In this document: positions 52,988-62,751 of the stretch, piece after piece
How positions within the stretch are numbered: position 1 is the stretch's first letter
Layout: each line of letters begins with the position of its first letter
NCBI RefSeq assembly: GCF_024622045.1
Contig: NZ_JANKBP010000007.1
Source: Rodentibacter caecimuris
Lineage (GTDB): Bacteria > Pseudomonadota > Gammaproteobacteria > Enterobacterales > Pasteurellaceae
DNA: 64,000 nt
Direction: 5' to 3' (one strand)
Position numbers and translations under genes: made by a program
Notes under the pieces: model-generated
What the model saw: only the letters and a program-made list of their open reading frames with translations
Databases searched by the model: none
Told to the model about the DNA's origin: nothing

Positions 52988-55339
52988 CTATTCGGGTTTT
53001 GCTTCTTCAATGGGGATGTTATCTAACACCTCCCATAAGCTACCACTAGGGGTTGATTGATTAGTTGGGGAAAGAGAATCTGTCGCTGAAGACGAGCAAA
53101 AACTTTGTCCTTTATTCGCCCAGACAGGAATAATTCGGCTGCTGCCGCAATCCCAACTGCCATATTGGCTAATGCCAACCCATTTTATTGCGGCGGGCTT
53201 TTGCAGTTTTAATTTTTCAATATAAACACGGTTGAGATAGTCTTTATAAATTTGTAATGCGCCGGAGGCTCCGGTGAGTTTAGTTTCTCCGTTATCATCG
53301 CGTCCCAGCCAGATGGTGCTGACATTTCGCCCGTCAATTCCAACAAACCAAGTATCTCGCGCATCATTTGTCGTTCCGGTTTTACCGGCAAGTTGAAGTC
53401 CGGCATAATCATTTTGTAGGCTGCGTGCCGTGCCGCGTTCGACTGTTTTTTGCATAGCAAATAAAGTTTGGAATGCCGCCTCTTGTGGCACCACTTGTTT
53501 AGCGCTTTTATCATGCTGATAAATCAGATTGCCTTGACGATCGGTAATACTGTCTATCGTGGTTAATTCAATCCTACCGCCTTGGTTTGCAATAGTCTGA
53601 TAAAGTTTTGTTACGTCATAAGGTGAAATCGTATAAGCGCCGAGCAACATCGCAGGCACTTTAGGGATTTCTACATTATCCCAGCCCATCGCTTTTTGTG
53701 TGTCGATAACATTTTTCAAACCCACTTTCATACCAATATTCACCGTTGGGATATTTAACGAACGGGCGAGCGCATCCATCAGCATTACCGAACCGCTATA
53801 TTTACGATCATAGTTACGCGGTTGCCAAGGCGGGCTCCCTTTTATATTAATTGTGATCGGTTGGTTATTAATCGGCGTGTTCAAACGGAATTGTTCGGGG
53901 TTGGAAAGTGCGGCCAAATAAATGGACGGTTTTACCAGTGAGCCAATTTGGCGTTTTGCCATTAATGCACGGTTGAAACCGGCATACTGTGTTTGTAATC
54001 CGCCTACGACCGAACGAATTTCGCCGGTGTGATAATCAGCCACAATCATCGCCCCTTCCAAATGAGGATTTTTCGTTTGTACTTGCAATTTAGAAACCGT
54101 ATTTACCACGGCATTTTCCGATTGTTCTTGTTGTTTTAAATCCATTGTGGTGAAAATGCGTGCACCGAGTAAACCGGATATTTTGAGATCGCCAAGTTGG
54201 CGGCGTAAATCACTTTGTAAGGTTTGAATAAATGCCGGATATTTACGTGAAATTTGTCCTTTGGCTTGCACGCCGAGCGGGCGTTTACTGAGTAATTCAT
54301 AAAGCTCGCCACCGATCATTTGATGATCCAGCATTAACTTTAATACCACATTGCGGCGTTCAAGGGCATTTTGCGGGTTACGCCAAGGATTATACAGTGA
54401 AGGGCCTTTTACCATGCCCACTAGTAAGGCGATTTGATCGAGGCTAATTTCACGAATGGAACGCCCGAAATAAAATTGACTGGCAAGTTCAAAACCATGG
54501 ATTTGAGTATCACCATTTTGCCCGAGGTAAATTTCATTGAGGTAGGTTTCAAGGATACGGTTTTTGTTATAACGCCAGTCTAAAATGAGGGACATTAACG
54601 CTTCATTGGCTTTGCGTATAATGGTACGTTCGCTTGATAAAAAAAGGTTTTTGACTAATTGTTGGGTTAATGTACTACCGCCTTGTACGGTTTGTCCGGC
54701 ACGAATATTGGCAATTAATGCCCGAATGATCCCAATAGGATTGATCCCGCTATGTTCGTAAAAACGGCGATCCTCAGTTAAAATTAGCGCGTCAATCAAT
54801 AAACGCGGGTAATTTTGTAGGGGAATCGCAAGACGATCTTCGTTGTCTGATTCCAACATCGCGATAAGTTTTGGAGCAAGGCGAAATTCATCAATAGCTT
54901 GTACTGCGACAAGATCTTCAATTCGGCTTAATTTATTGTTGCTAAAACGCAGGCGTAATACCCGTTGCGGCTCAGGTTTGTCAGGGAAAGGGAAAGCACG
55001 GCGTAGAACCACGATAGTGTCATCTTCTAATTTAAAATCGCCGGGTGCTGCAACCATCGTTGTTTGACGGTATTCGTTATCAAGCAAAATTCGAACGACT
55101 TCATCAAACGCAAGATTATCGGCGATTTTGACACGTTCAATACGGCTATATACTTCGGCCGGTAAATGCCAAATTTGCCCATCCATTTTTGAACGAATTT
55201 GCCAATCCAAATAGCCGCCATAAAATATTGCAAGGACGGTTGCTGTGAAACCGGCTTTGAGTAGAAATATCTTAAAAGCGCGACGTTTTCTTGGATTCGT
55301 CTGTTGATTTTCTTCTTGGTCGTGATTCTCTGTGGTCAT
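52988..55339 (-). CDS. mrcB: Penicillin-binding protein 1B (bifunctional transglycosylase/transpeptidase)
   Basis: A 783-aa class A PBP that polymerises and cross-links peptidoglycan. A short cytoplasmic tail and one membrane anchor (about 24-42) precede a UB2H-type domain (about 60-155). The GT51 transglycosylase has catalytic Glu189 in LTEDRRFYEHSG, and GGSTLTQQLVKN. The transpeptidase has SxxK at 467-470 (SLVK), the SLN motif in ARSLNIPT and KTGTT near the C-terminus. The UB2H region marks it as PBP1B rather than PBP1A. The downstream neighbours yacL-erpA are on the same strand, upstream in transcription. Confidence 0.95.
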   Translation of the reverse strand: MTTENHDQEENQQTNPRKRRAFKIFLLKAGFTATVLAIFYGGYLDWQIRSKMDGQIWHLPAEVYSRIERVKIADNLAFDEVVRILLDNEYRQTTMVAAPGDFKLEDDTIVVLRRAFPFPDKPEPQRVLRLRFSNNKLSRIEDLVAVQAIDEFRLAPKLIAMLESDNEDRLAIPLQNYPRLLIDALILTEDRRFYEHSGINPIGIIRALIANIRAGQTVQGGSTLTQQLVKNLFLSSERTIIRKANEALMSLILDWRYNKNRILETYLNEIYLGQNGDTQIHGFELASQFYFGRSIREISLDQIALLVGMVKGPSLYNPWRNPQNALERRNVVLKLMLDHQMIGGELYELLSKRPLGVQAKGQISRKYPAFIQTLQSDLRRQLGDLKISGLLGARIFTTMDLKQQEQSENAVVNTVSKLQVQTKNPHLEGAMIVADYHTGEIRSVVGGLQTQYAGFNRALMAKRQIGSLVKPSIYLAALSNPEQFRLNTPINNQPITINIKGSPPWQPRNYDRKYSGSVMLMDALARSLNIPTVNIGMKVGLKNVIDTQKAMGWDNVEIPKVPAMLLGAYTISPYDVTKLYQTIANQGGRIELTTIDSITDRQGNLIYQHDKSAKQVVPQEAAFQTLFAMQKTVERGTARSLQNDYAGLQLAGKTGTTNDARDTWFVGIDGRNVSTIWLGRDDNGETKLTGASGALQIYKDYLNRVYIEKLKLQKPAAIKWVGISQYGSWDCGSSRIIPVWANKGQSFCSSSATDSLSPTNQSTPSGSLWEVLDNIPIEEAKPE

Positions 55340-55345
55340 AGCGGG

Positions 55346-55699
55346 TTATTCGATAAAATCAATATAGGCTTCAAGAAAATGAATAAAATCTTGTGTACCG
55401 CAAAAAGCGATACTTTCTTCATCATAATAATGGAAATTATCTTCTAATATTGTCTCGGATTCTATAACAAGATTATTGGCACGCACCATTACTTCGTCAG
55501 CATTGAGAAAGAGTGAGTATTCCGCACCGATTAAGCGTTTTTCTTGGTTTTCGGTTAATTGCCGTGCAGTAGAAAGTGCGGTCAAAATCGCTGTTGGATT
55601 TGACCGCACTTCAGTATTAAACCAGTTTGCAAGAGCAATATGTTCCATTGAGCATTTCGCTGAAATATTGCCTTGGTGAGAGGTAAATTGAAAATCCAT
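55346..55699 (-). CDS. yacL: YacL/UPF0231 family protein
   Basis: A 117-aa protein matching E. coli YacL in the strings AEYSLFLNADEVMVRANNL and YYDEESIAFCGTQDF. The function is not established. The start MDFQF at 55699 lies 1 nt after the erpA stop; the frame extends a few codons into erpA (MARLLAF) with no better ribosome site. It contains an inverted USS pair (about 55573-55610), here inside a coding region. It is between erpA and mrcB on one strand. Confidence 0.85.
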   Translation of the reverse strand: MDFQFTSHQGNISAKCSMEHIALANWFNTEVRSNPTAILTALSTARQLTENQEKRLIGAEYSLFLNADEVMVRANNLVIESETILEDNFHYYDEESIAFCGTQDFIHFLEAYIDFIE

Positions 55700-55700
55700 G

Positions 55701-56045
55701 TTAAATGCTAAAAGACGAGCCACAGCCGCAAGTGCTGGTGGCGTTCGGATTATCTACGACGAAACGGGAGCCTTCCAATCCTTCGATATAATCCACCGTA
55801 CCACCGATTAAGTATTGTAAACTCATTGGATCAATCACAAGCTGAACACCGGATTTTTCAATGGTTAAGTCCCCCTCGTTTACTTTTTCATCAAAGGTAA
55901 AACCATATTGGAAACCGCTGCAACCACCGCCGGTGATGTACACACGAAGTTTGAGGGCACTATTTTCTTCCTCGCTAATTAAACTTTTTACTTTATTCGC
56001 TGCCGCATCGGTAAATGTTAGCGGCACAGCAATATTATCTGTCAT
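55701..56045 (-). CDS. erpA: Iron-sulfur cluster insertion protein ErpA
   Basis: A 114-aa A-type Fe-S carrier, the family length. The three cluster cysteines are in GGGCSGFQYGF and STCGCGSSF. It delivers clusters to apo-enzymes, including those of isoprenoid synthesis. The start at 56045 (MTDNIAVPL) matches the family. It leads the minus-strand run erpA-yacL-mrcB, divergent from map. Confidence 0.95.
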   Translation of the reverse strand: MTDNIAVPLTFTDAAANKVKSLISEEENSALKLRVYITGGGCSGFQYGFTFDEKVNEGDLTIEKSGVQLVIDPMSLQYLIGGTVDYIEGLEGSRFVVDNPNATSTCGCGSSFSI

Positions 56046-56167
56046 AATATTTCCCACTTTCCTAAATTTGAATTGGGCTATTATCCAATAACCGACTAAT
56101 GCATTCAAGATTTTTCACGGAAATCGTGCTATAATCCGCACCCCGTTGTATTAAGTGAGGGAATAAA

Positions 56168-56974
56168 ATGACTATTCCATTAAGAACCGAAAAAGAAGTG
56201 ATAAGACTGCGTGAAGCTTGCAAATTGGCTTCTGACGTATTGGTGATGATTGAACCTTATGTGAAAGCCGGCGTGACAACAGGAGAATTAGATCGCATTT
56301 GTCACGAATATATGGTAAACGAACAAAAAGTCATTCCTGCCTGCTTAAATTATCATGGCTTTCCAAAAGCGACCTGTATTTCTATTAATGAGGTGGTTTG
56401 CCATGGTATTCCCAGTTCGGATAAGATTTTGAAAAACGGCGATATTGTAAACATTGATGTCACAGTGATTAAAGACGGTTATTTTGGCGATAACTCCAAA
56501 ATGTATATTGTTGGCGGTGAAACCAATATACGCAGTAAAAAACTGGTGGAGGCAGCACAAGAAGCGCTCTATGTGGGATTACGTACGGTTAAACCGGGTA
56601 TTCGTTTAAATGAAATTGGCAAATCGGTACAAAAATATACGGAAAGTCAAGGTTTTAGCGTAGTGCGTGAATATTGCGGTCATGGGATTGGCACGGAGTT
56701 TCATTGTGAGCCGCAAGTGTTACACTATTATGCTGATGATGGCGGCGTGATTTTAAAACCGGGTATGGTATTTACTATTGAGCCGATGATTAACGCCGGT
56801 AAGAAGGAAGTGCGGGTAATGGCAGACGGTTGGACGGTTAAAACCAAAGATCGAAGTCACTCGGCACAGTATGAACACCAGATTGTGGTAACGGAAAACG
56901 GCTGTGAAGTAATGACCATTCGTGATGAAGAAATTGCGGAAGGGCGAATCCAACGCATTATGGTGAATATTTAA
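56168..56974 (+). CDS. map: Methionine aminopeptidase type I
   Basis: A 268-aa metalloprotease that removes the initiator methionine. Metal ligands lie in VNIDVTVIKDGYFGD (two Asp), HGIGTEFHCEPQ (His) and FTIEPMINAG (Glu), with a final Glu in YEHQIVVTENG. The start has a GAGGGAATAA site. It is divergent from erpA and followed by its own terminator. Confidence 0.96.
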   Translation: MTIPLRTEKEVIRLREACKLASDVLVMIEPYVKAGVTTGELDRICHEYMVNEQKVIPACLNYHGFPKATCISINEVVCHGIPSSDKILKNGDIVNIDVTVIKDGYFGDNSKMYIVGGETNIRSKKLVEAAQEALYVGLRTVKPGIRLNEIGKSVQKYTESQGFSVVREYCGHGIGTEFHCEPQVLHYYADDGGVILKPGMVFTIEPMINAGKKEVRVMADGWTVKTKDRSHSAQYEHQIVVTENGCEVMTIRDEEIAEGRIQRIMVNI

Positions 56975-56983
56975 TTTGATGAT

Positions 56984-57011
56984 AAAGCCTACTGTTGTGG
57001 GCTTTATTTTT
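56984..57011 (+). terminator. map terminator
   Basis: AAAGCCTAC and GTGGGCTTT pair over 9 bp with one G-U, followed by ATTTTT, in the 73-nt gap before glnD. Confidence 0.75.
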
Positions 57012-57047
57012 ATAGTGCAAGCCAAAGATAGCAAGGCAACTAAAATA

Positions 57048-59639
57048 ATGACACTTTTTCCTTTTGAACCCCATTCGCTTTTCACTCCAAGTGCGGTCAA
57101 AATTCAACGAGAAAATCTCAAAGAATTTGAACGCGAACATTTTTCTCAGTACTCCATTTTTGAACTGATTAAAAATCGCTGTGATTTTTATGATGCCTTA
57201 TTGCGAAAGTTATGGGATGAAATGGGGTTGAGCGGACAACCGCAGCTCTCGCTTATTGCTGTGGGCGGTTATGGTCGGCAAGAAACTTTTCCGCTTTCCG
57301 ATTTGGATTTTTTAATCTTGACGGAACGGGAACTCAATCCTAATGAAAAAGAAAAGATCGCAAAATTTGTTCAGTTTTTATGGGATTGCGGTTTTGAAGT
57401 CGGGCATAGTGTGCGCACACTGGCGCAGTGTGACAGTGACGGTAAACAGGATATTACGATTGCGACAAATTTGCTTGAAGCAAGATTTCTTGTTGGAAAT
57501 TTACCGCACTTTGAAGCGCTTTGTGAACTGGTAAAACGTGATGAGTTTTGGGCAAAAGAAGCCTTTTTTAATGCGAAAGTGCAGGAGCAGAGCGAGCGTT
57601 ATCAACGTTATCATAACACTGCTTATAATCTTGAACCCGATATTAAATATAGTCCCGGAGGTTTACGGGATCTGCATTTACTATATTGGGTGGCACTGCG
57701 CCATACAGGGGCGCTAACTCTGGAGGCGATTTTACAAAGCGGTTTTATTTATCCGCAAGAATACCTACAGTTACAAGAAAGTCAGGCTTTTCTTTTTAAA
57801 GTGCGCTTTGCCTTGCATTTGATTTTAAAACGCTATGACAACCGTTTGTTGTTTGATCGACAAATTAAAGTCAGTGAATTACTTGGTTTTCAGGGCGAGG
57901 GGAATCAAGGTGTAGAAAAAATGATGAAACGGTTTTTTCAAGCGTTACACCGCATTTCGCTGATTAGTAATATATTAATTCAACATTATCGCGAGCATTT
58001 TTTATCTCCGCTTTATGATGTCTTTATTCATCAATTGGATGATGATTTTGACTTGATAAATGAACGCTTGTGTTTGCGTAAACCGGATTTATTTTTTCAT
58101 CAGCCTGAGCGTATTCTCGATCTGTTTTTTTATTTAACCCAATTTGAACAAGCAACGATTCATTCTGAAACTTTACGTAAATTGCAACTTGCGCTTGAAC
58201 AATTGCCGAACAAATTGTGTGAGATTCCCCCCGCACGCGAAAAGTTTTTGCGTTTGTTTAATCAGAAAAATGCCATTTCCCGTGCTTTCATTCCAATGCA
58301 TCAGTACGGCGTGATCACCGCTTATCTTCCGCAATGGCAGGCAATTGAAGGGTTAATGCAATTTGATTTATTTCATATTTATACCGTGGATGAACATACT
58401 TTGCGGGTTATGTTAAAGCTGGAAAGTTTTTCCCATAAAGAAACCGAATCGGAACATCCGATTTGTTATCAAATAGTTAGCCGACTTTCTGACCGCACTT
58501 TATTGTATGTTGCCGCCTTATTTCATGATATCGCCAAAGGGCGGGGCGGGGATCATGCAGTATTAGGTGCGGCGGATGTAGCTGAATTTGCTCGATTGCA
58601 TGGATTTGACCGACGGGAAATCAATACATTAAGTTGGTTGGTGGAAGCACATTTATTGATGTCGATTACCGCTCAGCGGCGTGATATTTATGATCCCGAA
58701 GTGGTGATGAATTTTGCCGAAACGGTACAAAATCAGGTTAGACTTGATTACTTAACTTGTCTCACGGTGGCGGATATTTGTGCAACCAATGGTTCACTCT
58801 GGAATAGCTGGAAACGCTCACTTTTTTCTTCTTTGTATGATTCGACTAAACAACAATTTAGCCAAGGCATGGTAGCGTTATTGGATTACTCGGAAAAATT
58901 GGAAGAGAATCGCCGTTTAGCTATGGCTATTTTGCAAGCTGATTTTCCAACTATGTCGGAAGAAAAAATTCATCAATTGTGGGCACGTTGCCCTGATGAA
59001 TATTTTCTACGCAATAGCGCAAAACAAATCTCCGGGCATTCCGCATTATTGGTAGATTTTTCCGGTGAGTTATTGGTTAAGGTAACGAATCGCTTTTCTT
59101 TTGGGGGAACGGAGGTTTTCATTTATTGCCGAGATCAAGCACAGTTATTCAATAAAGTCGTCAGTACAATTGGGGTGAAAAAATTCAGTATTCACGATGC
59201 GCAAATTATTACCGCACAAGATGGTTATGTGTTTGATAGCTTTATTATTACGGAGCTTAATGGGGAGTTAGTAAAATTTGATCGTCGTCGGGAATTAGAA
59301 AATGCGTTGATTCAAGTATTACATAGTGATAAGTATCAACAACCTAGAATTTTTCCGAATCGCCAATTACAGCATTTTACGGTTAGAACAGAAGTGCGTT
59401 TTTTACACGAAAGTAAAACGGAACATACCGAAATGGAACTGGTTGCGTTAGATAAACCGGGCTTATTGGCGGAAATCAGTCAAATATTTAATGCTCTTCA
59501 TTTAACTTTATTTAATGCAAAAATTACGACCGTAGGTGAAAAAGTGGAGGATTTCTTTATTTTGAGAAATCGTATGAATAAAGCCTTAACTTTAGAGGAA
59601 AGAACGCATTTACGTGAAGTAATTGAGCGGCGAATCTAA
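57048..59639 (+). CDS. glnD: PII uridylyltransferase / uridylyl-removing enzyme
   Basis: An 863-aa nitrogen sensor that uridylylates and deuridylylates PII according to glutamine. The nucleotidyltransferase site is GGYGRQE (73-79) with SDLD at 84-87. A GlnD helical linker follows, then an HD hydrolase domain with HDIAKGRGGDH, and two C-terminal ACT domains (EVFIYCRDQAQLF and MELVALDKPGLLAEIS) that bind glutamine. The start at 57048 (MTLFPFEPHS) gives the H. influenzae length; the frame upstream runs through the map terminator. No glnB or glnK is in the window. Confidence 0.95.
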   Translation: MTLFPFEPHSLFTPSAVKIQRENLKEFEREHFSQYSIFELIKNRCDFYDALLRKLWDEMGLSGQPQLSLIAVGGYGRQETFPLSDLDFLILTERELNPNEKEKIAKFVQFLWDCGFEVGHSVRTLAQCDSDGKQDITIATNLLEARFLVGNLPHFEALCELVKRDEFWAKEAFFNAKVQEQSERYQRYHNTAYNLEPDIKYSPGGLRDLHLLYWVALRHTGALTLEAILQSGFIYPQEYLQLQESQAFLFKVRFALHLILKRYDNRLLFDRQIKVSELLGFQGEGNQGVEKMMKRFFQALHRISLISNILIQHYREHFLSPLYDVFIHQLDDDFDLINERLCLRKPDLFFHQPERILDLFFYLTQFEQATIHSETLRKLQLALEQLPNKLCEIPPAREKFLRLFNQKNAISRAFIPMHQYGVITAYLPQWQAIEGLMQFDLFHIYTVDEHTLRVMLKLESFSHKETESEHPICYQIVSRLSDRTLLYVAALFHDIAKGRGGDHAVLGAADVAEFARLHGFDRREINTLSWLVEAHLLMSITAQRRDIYDPEVVMNFAETVQNQVRLDYLTCLTVADICATNGSLWNSWKRSLFSSLYDSTKQQFSQGMVALLDYSEKLEENRRLAMAILQADFPTMSEEKIHQLWARCPDEYFLRNSAKQISGHSALLVDFSGELLVKVTNRFSFGGTEVFIYCRDQAQLFNKVVSTIGVKKFSIHDAQIITAQDGYVFDSFIITELNGELVKFDRRRELENALIQVLHSDKYQQPRIFPNRQLQHFTVRTEVRFLHESKTEHTEMELVALDKPGLLAEISQIFNALHLTLFNAKITTVGEKVEDFFILRNRMNKALTLEERTHLREVIERRI

Positions 59640-59641
59640 GG

Positions 59642-59674
59642 AAAAAGTGCGGTCAATTTTAACCGCACTTTTTT
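59642..59674. terminator. Inverted-USS bidirectional terminator between glnD and hemL
   Basis: AAAAAGTGCGGT and ACCGCACTTTTTT form a 12-bp stem, 2 nt after the glnD stop and about 6 nt from the hemL stop on the other strand. Confidence 0.88.
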
Positions 59675-59679
59675 ATGAA

Positions 59680-60963
59680 TTAAGCGAGGGAGCGGAAGGC
59701 AATATCGGCAGCTTCCAATGTTTTGGCAATATCTTCATCAGTATGTGCTAAAGACATAAAGCCGGCTTCAAATGCCGAAGGGGCAAGATATACACCTAAA
59801 TCCAGCATCTTATGGAAGAAAATTTTGAATTTTTCCGTATCACATTTCATGACTTCAGCATAAGAGGTTACTTCTTTTTGATCAGTAAAGAAAATACCGA
59901 ACATACCGCCTACATAATTTACTACGAACGGCACATTATACTTTTCTGCCAAAGCTTTTAAACCGACACAAAGTTTTTCGGTTTTCTCGGTGAGCTTTTG
60001 TTCATTTCCTGCTTTTTTTAATTCATTTAAACAAGCTAAGCCTGCCGCCATAGCAATAGGATTGCCGGAAAGCGTACCGGCTTGGTAAACCGGACCGGTT
60101 GGTGCGAGGTATTCCATTACTGCTTTTTTGCCACCTACGGCACCCACCGGCATACCTCCGCCAATGACTTTGCCTAGTGTGGTCAGATCCGGTGTTACGC
60201 CGTAGTAAGATTGAGCACCGGCAAGCGCTACGCGAAAACCGGTCATGACTTCATCAATAATGAAAAGTGCGCCATAGTTGTCGCAAAGTTCACGTAATCC
60301 TTGCAAGAAACCGGCTTTTGGCGGAATACAATTCATATTGCCTGCAACGGGTTCGATAATGACGCAAGCAATGCTATCAGGAAATTGTTCAAATAATTGC
60401 TTTACAGAATCTAAATTGTTGTATTCCGCCGTGAGCGTATGTTTAGCAAAATCTTCCGGAACCCCGGGAGAACTTGGTTGTCCCAGTGTTAATGCACCGG
60501 AACCGGCTTTGACTAAAAGTGAGTCGGAATGACCGTGGTAACAACCTTCAAATTTTAAAATTTTATCACGTCCGGTGTAGCCGCGGGCAAGGCGAATGGC
60601 GGTCATCGTGGCTTCAGTGCCTGAACTCACCATTCTGACCATTTCAATAGAGGGTATTAGTTGGCAAACCAGTTCGGCAAGATCAATTTCGGAAGGAGTT
60701 GGCGCACCGAAACTCAATCCGTTTTCAGCCGCTTTCAATACGGCATTTAAAATAGTGGGATGGTTATGCCCCAGAATCATAGGCCCCCAAGAGCCAACAT
60801 AATCAATATATGGTTTATTATCCGTATCATAAATATAAGCACCTTGTGCTTTCTGAATAAATATTGGTGTTCCTCCTACTCCTTTAAAGGCACGTACAGG
60901 AGAATTGACGCCACCGGGAATAATTTGTTGTGCACGAGAAAAAAGTGCGGTTGAATTTGTCAT
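59680..60963 (-). CDS. hemL: Glutamate-1-semialdehyde 2,1-aminomutase
   Basis: A 427-aa PLP enzyme forming 5-aminolevulinate in the C5 heme pathway. The Schiff-base lysine is Lys265 in TTLGKVIGGGMPVGA. The phosphate and substrate loops include SSGTEATM, CYHGHSD and IIDEVMTGFR. The start MTNSTALF at 60963 agrees with the family length (426). It is divergent from wecA. Its presence indicates this organism makes tetrapyrroles, unlike heme-requiring H. influenzae. Confidence 0.97.
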   Translation of the reverse strand: MTNSTALFSRAQQIIPGGVNSPVRAFKGVGGTPIFIQKAQGAYIYDTDNKPYIDYVGSWGPMILGHNHPTILNAVLKAAENGLSFGAPTPSEIDLAELVCQLIPSIEMVRMVSSGTEATMTAIRLARGYTGRDKILKFEGCYHGHSDSLLVKAGSGALTLGQPSSPGVPEDFAKHTLTAEYNNLDSVKQLFEQFPDSIACVIIEPVAGNMNCIPPKAGFLQGLRELCDNYGALFIIDEVMTGFRVALAGAQSYYGVTPDLTTLGKVIGGGMPVGAVGGKKAVMEYLAPTGPVYQAGTLSGNPIAMAAGLACLNELKKAGNEQKLTEKTEKLCVGLKALAEKYNVPFVVNYVGGMFGIFFTDQKEVTSYAEVMKCDTEKFKIFFHKMLDLGVYLAPSAFEAGFMSLAHTDEDIAKTLEAADIAFRSLA

Positions 60964-61085
60964 TGTTTTTCCTTGAGTATAAAAAAGTGCTGCTATTGTA
61001 CTGAAAAATACAGGCATTGTTAAAAATATCTTTCTTGCTAAATTTTCCTTATGTTATCCTTTACAAAAATTATAAAGGTCAATCT

Positions 61086-62150
61086 ATGTTAAGTCTTATT
61101 GTTACTTTTCTTGGCGCATTTCTGACCTTAATGGTAATGCGCCCTATTGCGAATAAAATCGGTTTGGTCGATAAACCGAATTACCGCAAACGTCACCAAG
61201 GCGCAATTCCATTAATTGGCGGTGTATCTCTTTTTATGGGAAACCTCTGTTATTACTTAATGGAGTGGGATCAACTTCGTCTTCCTTATTTGTACTTATT
61301 TAGTATTTTTGTATTGCTTGCGATTGGTATTTTAGACGATCGCTTTGATATTAGCCCATTTCTACGGGCAGGAATTCAATCTTTATTGGCTATTTTGATG
61401 ATTGATTTAGGGAATGTCTATCTTGATCATTTTGGACAAATTTTAGGACCTTTCCAATTAACGCTTGGCTCTATCGGGTTGGTTATTACTGTGTTTGCAA
61501 CCATTGCAATTATTAATGCTTTTAATATGATTGACGGTATTGATGGTTTGCTTGGTGGTTTGTCCTGTGTCTCTTTTGCCGCAATTGGTATTTTAATGTT
61601 TCGTGATGGGCAAATGGATATGGCGCATTGGAGTTTTGCTTTAATTGCTGCAATGCTACCTTACCTCATGTTAAACCTAGGGATTCCGTTGGGGACAAAA
61701 TATAAGGTGTTTATGGGGGATGCGGGGAGTACATTAATTGGCTTTACGATTATTTGGATTTTGCTTCTAAGTACGCAAGGTAAAGGTCATCCGATGAATC
61801 CGGTGACCGCACTTTGGATTATTGCGATTCCACTCATTGATATGGTATCCATCATCTATCGCCGTTTACGCAAAGGGAAAAGCCCTTTTCGTCCCGACCG
61901 ATTACATGTTCATCATCTGATGGTACGAGCAGGTTTGAATTCCCGTCAGGCATTTTTGTTGATTACATTTTTTGCTGCGGTTTGTGCTGCAATTGGAATT
62001 TTAGGAGAAGTGTATTACGTAAATGAATGGATAATGTTTATTGGCTTTATTATTTTATTTTTTCTTTATGCTTATTCGATTACAAAAGCATGGAAAATAA
62101 CCCGCTGGATAAGAAGAACAAAGCGTAGAGCGAGAAGAAATAAAGGATAA
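61086..62150 (+). CDS. wecA: Undecaprenyl-phosphate alpha-N-acetylglucosaminyl 1-phosphate transferase
   Basis: A 354-aa polytopic enzyme (about 11 helices) that starts surface polysaccharide synthesis on undecaprenyl phosphate. Catalytic Asp pairs are in GILDDRFDI and NMIDGIDGL, with a further metal site in FMGDAGSTL. The sugar-specificity loop has RPDRLHVHHL. It ends in a basic cytoplasmic tail (RRTKRRARRNKG). The start at 61086 (MLSLIVTF) gives the family length. MraY is excluded by length and by the HVHH loop. Confidence 0.92.
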   Translation: MLSLIVTFLGAFLTLMVMRPIANKIGLVDKPNYRKRHQGAIPLIGGVSLFMGNLCYYLMEWDQLRLPYLYLFSIFVLLAIGILDDRFDISPFLRAGIQSLLAILMIDLGNVYLDHFGQILGPFQLTLGSIGLVITVFATIAIINAFNMIDGIDGLLGGLSCVSFAAIGILMFRDGQMDMAHWSFALIAAMLPYLMLNLGIPLGTKYKVFMGDAGSTLIGFTIIWILLLSTQGKGHPMNPVTALWIIAIPLIDMVSIIYRRLRKGKSPFRPDRLHVHHLMVRAGLNSRQAFLLITFFAAVCAAIGILGEVYYVNEWIMFIGFIILFFLYAYSITKAWKITRWIRRTKRRARRNKG

Positions 62151-62258
62151 ATTTATTCTTTTTCGTTTATTTAAAACTAAAATATAAACAGAAAATTTAT
62201 AAAATCTATGCAAATTGCACAAAAAATTATCTTTCAAAAAAAAATTACAAAAAAGTGC

Positions 62259-62287
62259 TAGACAAGGTATTCTGAAATCATTAATAT
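62259..62287 (+). promoter_or_regulatory. Promoter of the tRNA-Arg-His-Pro cluster (and possibly of the rrn operon)
   Basis: TAGACA and TAATAT are spaced by 17 nt and followed by a GC-rich discriminator (ACGCCCCGC), which suggests stringent control. It lies about 24 nt before tRNA-Arg. No comparably good promoter is seen between the tRNAs and the 16S gene. Confidence 0.7.
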
Positions 62288-62310
62288 ACGCCCCGCAACG
62301 ACGCAGCAAC

Positions 62311-62387
<77 letters not shown>

Positions 62388-62408
62388 GAGTCAATGCAAT
62401 CTTCAATG

Positions 62409-62484
62409 GTGGCTATAGCTCAGTTGGTAGAGCCCTGGATTGTGATTCCAGTTGTCGTGGGTTCGAATCCCATTAGCCACCCCA
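62409..62484 (+). tRNA. tRNA-His(GTG)
   Basis: A 76-nt cloverleaf with the anticodon loop TTGTGAT (GTG) and encoded CCA. A G at 62408 precedes the acceptor stem, the G-1 position typical of tRNA-His. Confidence 0.96.
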
Positions 62485-62503
62485 TCTTTTTATAAGATTT
62501 TAT

Positions 62504-62580
62504 CGGCGAGTAGCGCAGCTTGGTAGCGCAACTGGTTTGGGACCAGTGGGTCGTAGGTTCAAATCCTATCTCGCCGACCA
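62504..62580 (+). tRNA. tRNA-Pro(TGG)
   Basis: A 77-nt cloverleaf with the anticodon loop TTTGGGA (TGG) and encoded CCA. It ends only 4 nt before the rrn boxA. Confidence 0.97.
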
Positions 62581-62584
62581 TTTT

Positions 62585-62596
62585 TGCTCTTTAACA
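62585..62596 (+). promoter_or_regulatory. rrn leader boxA antitermination site
   Basis: TGCTCTTTAACA matches the boxA consensus (TGCTCTTTA) bound by NusB/S10 and lies 165 nt before 16S. Confidence 0.8.
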
Positions 62597-62751
62597 ACGA
62601 ATCAGACAATCTGTGTGGGCACTTGTTAATAGACTTGTTAAAAAATTTTTAATTTTGAAGTCTTAATAGGTGCTTAAACTAGAAATTCATTATTACTTTT
62701 TATAGTAGTGTTTATTAATAGCTAAGCAGTTTATTGAGCGATTGAACTTTG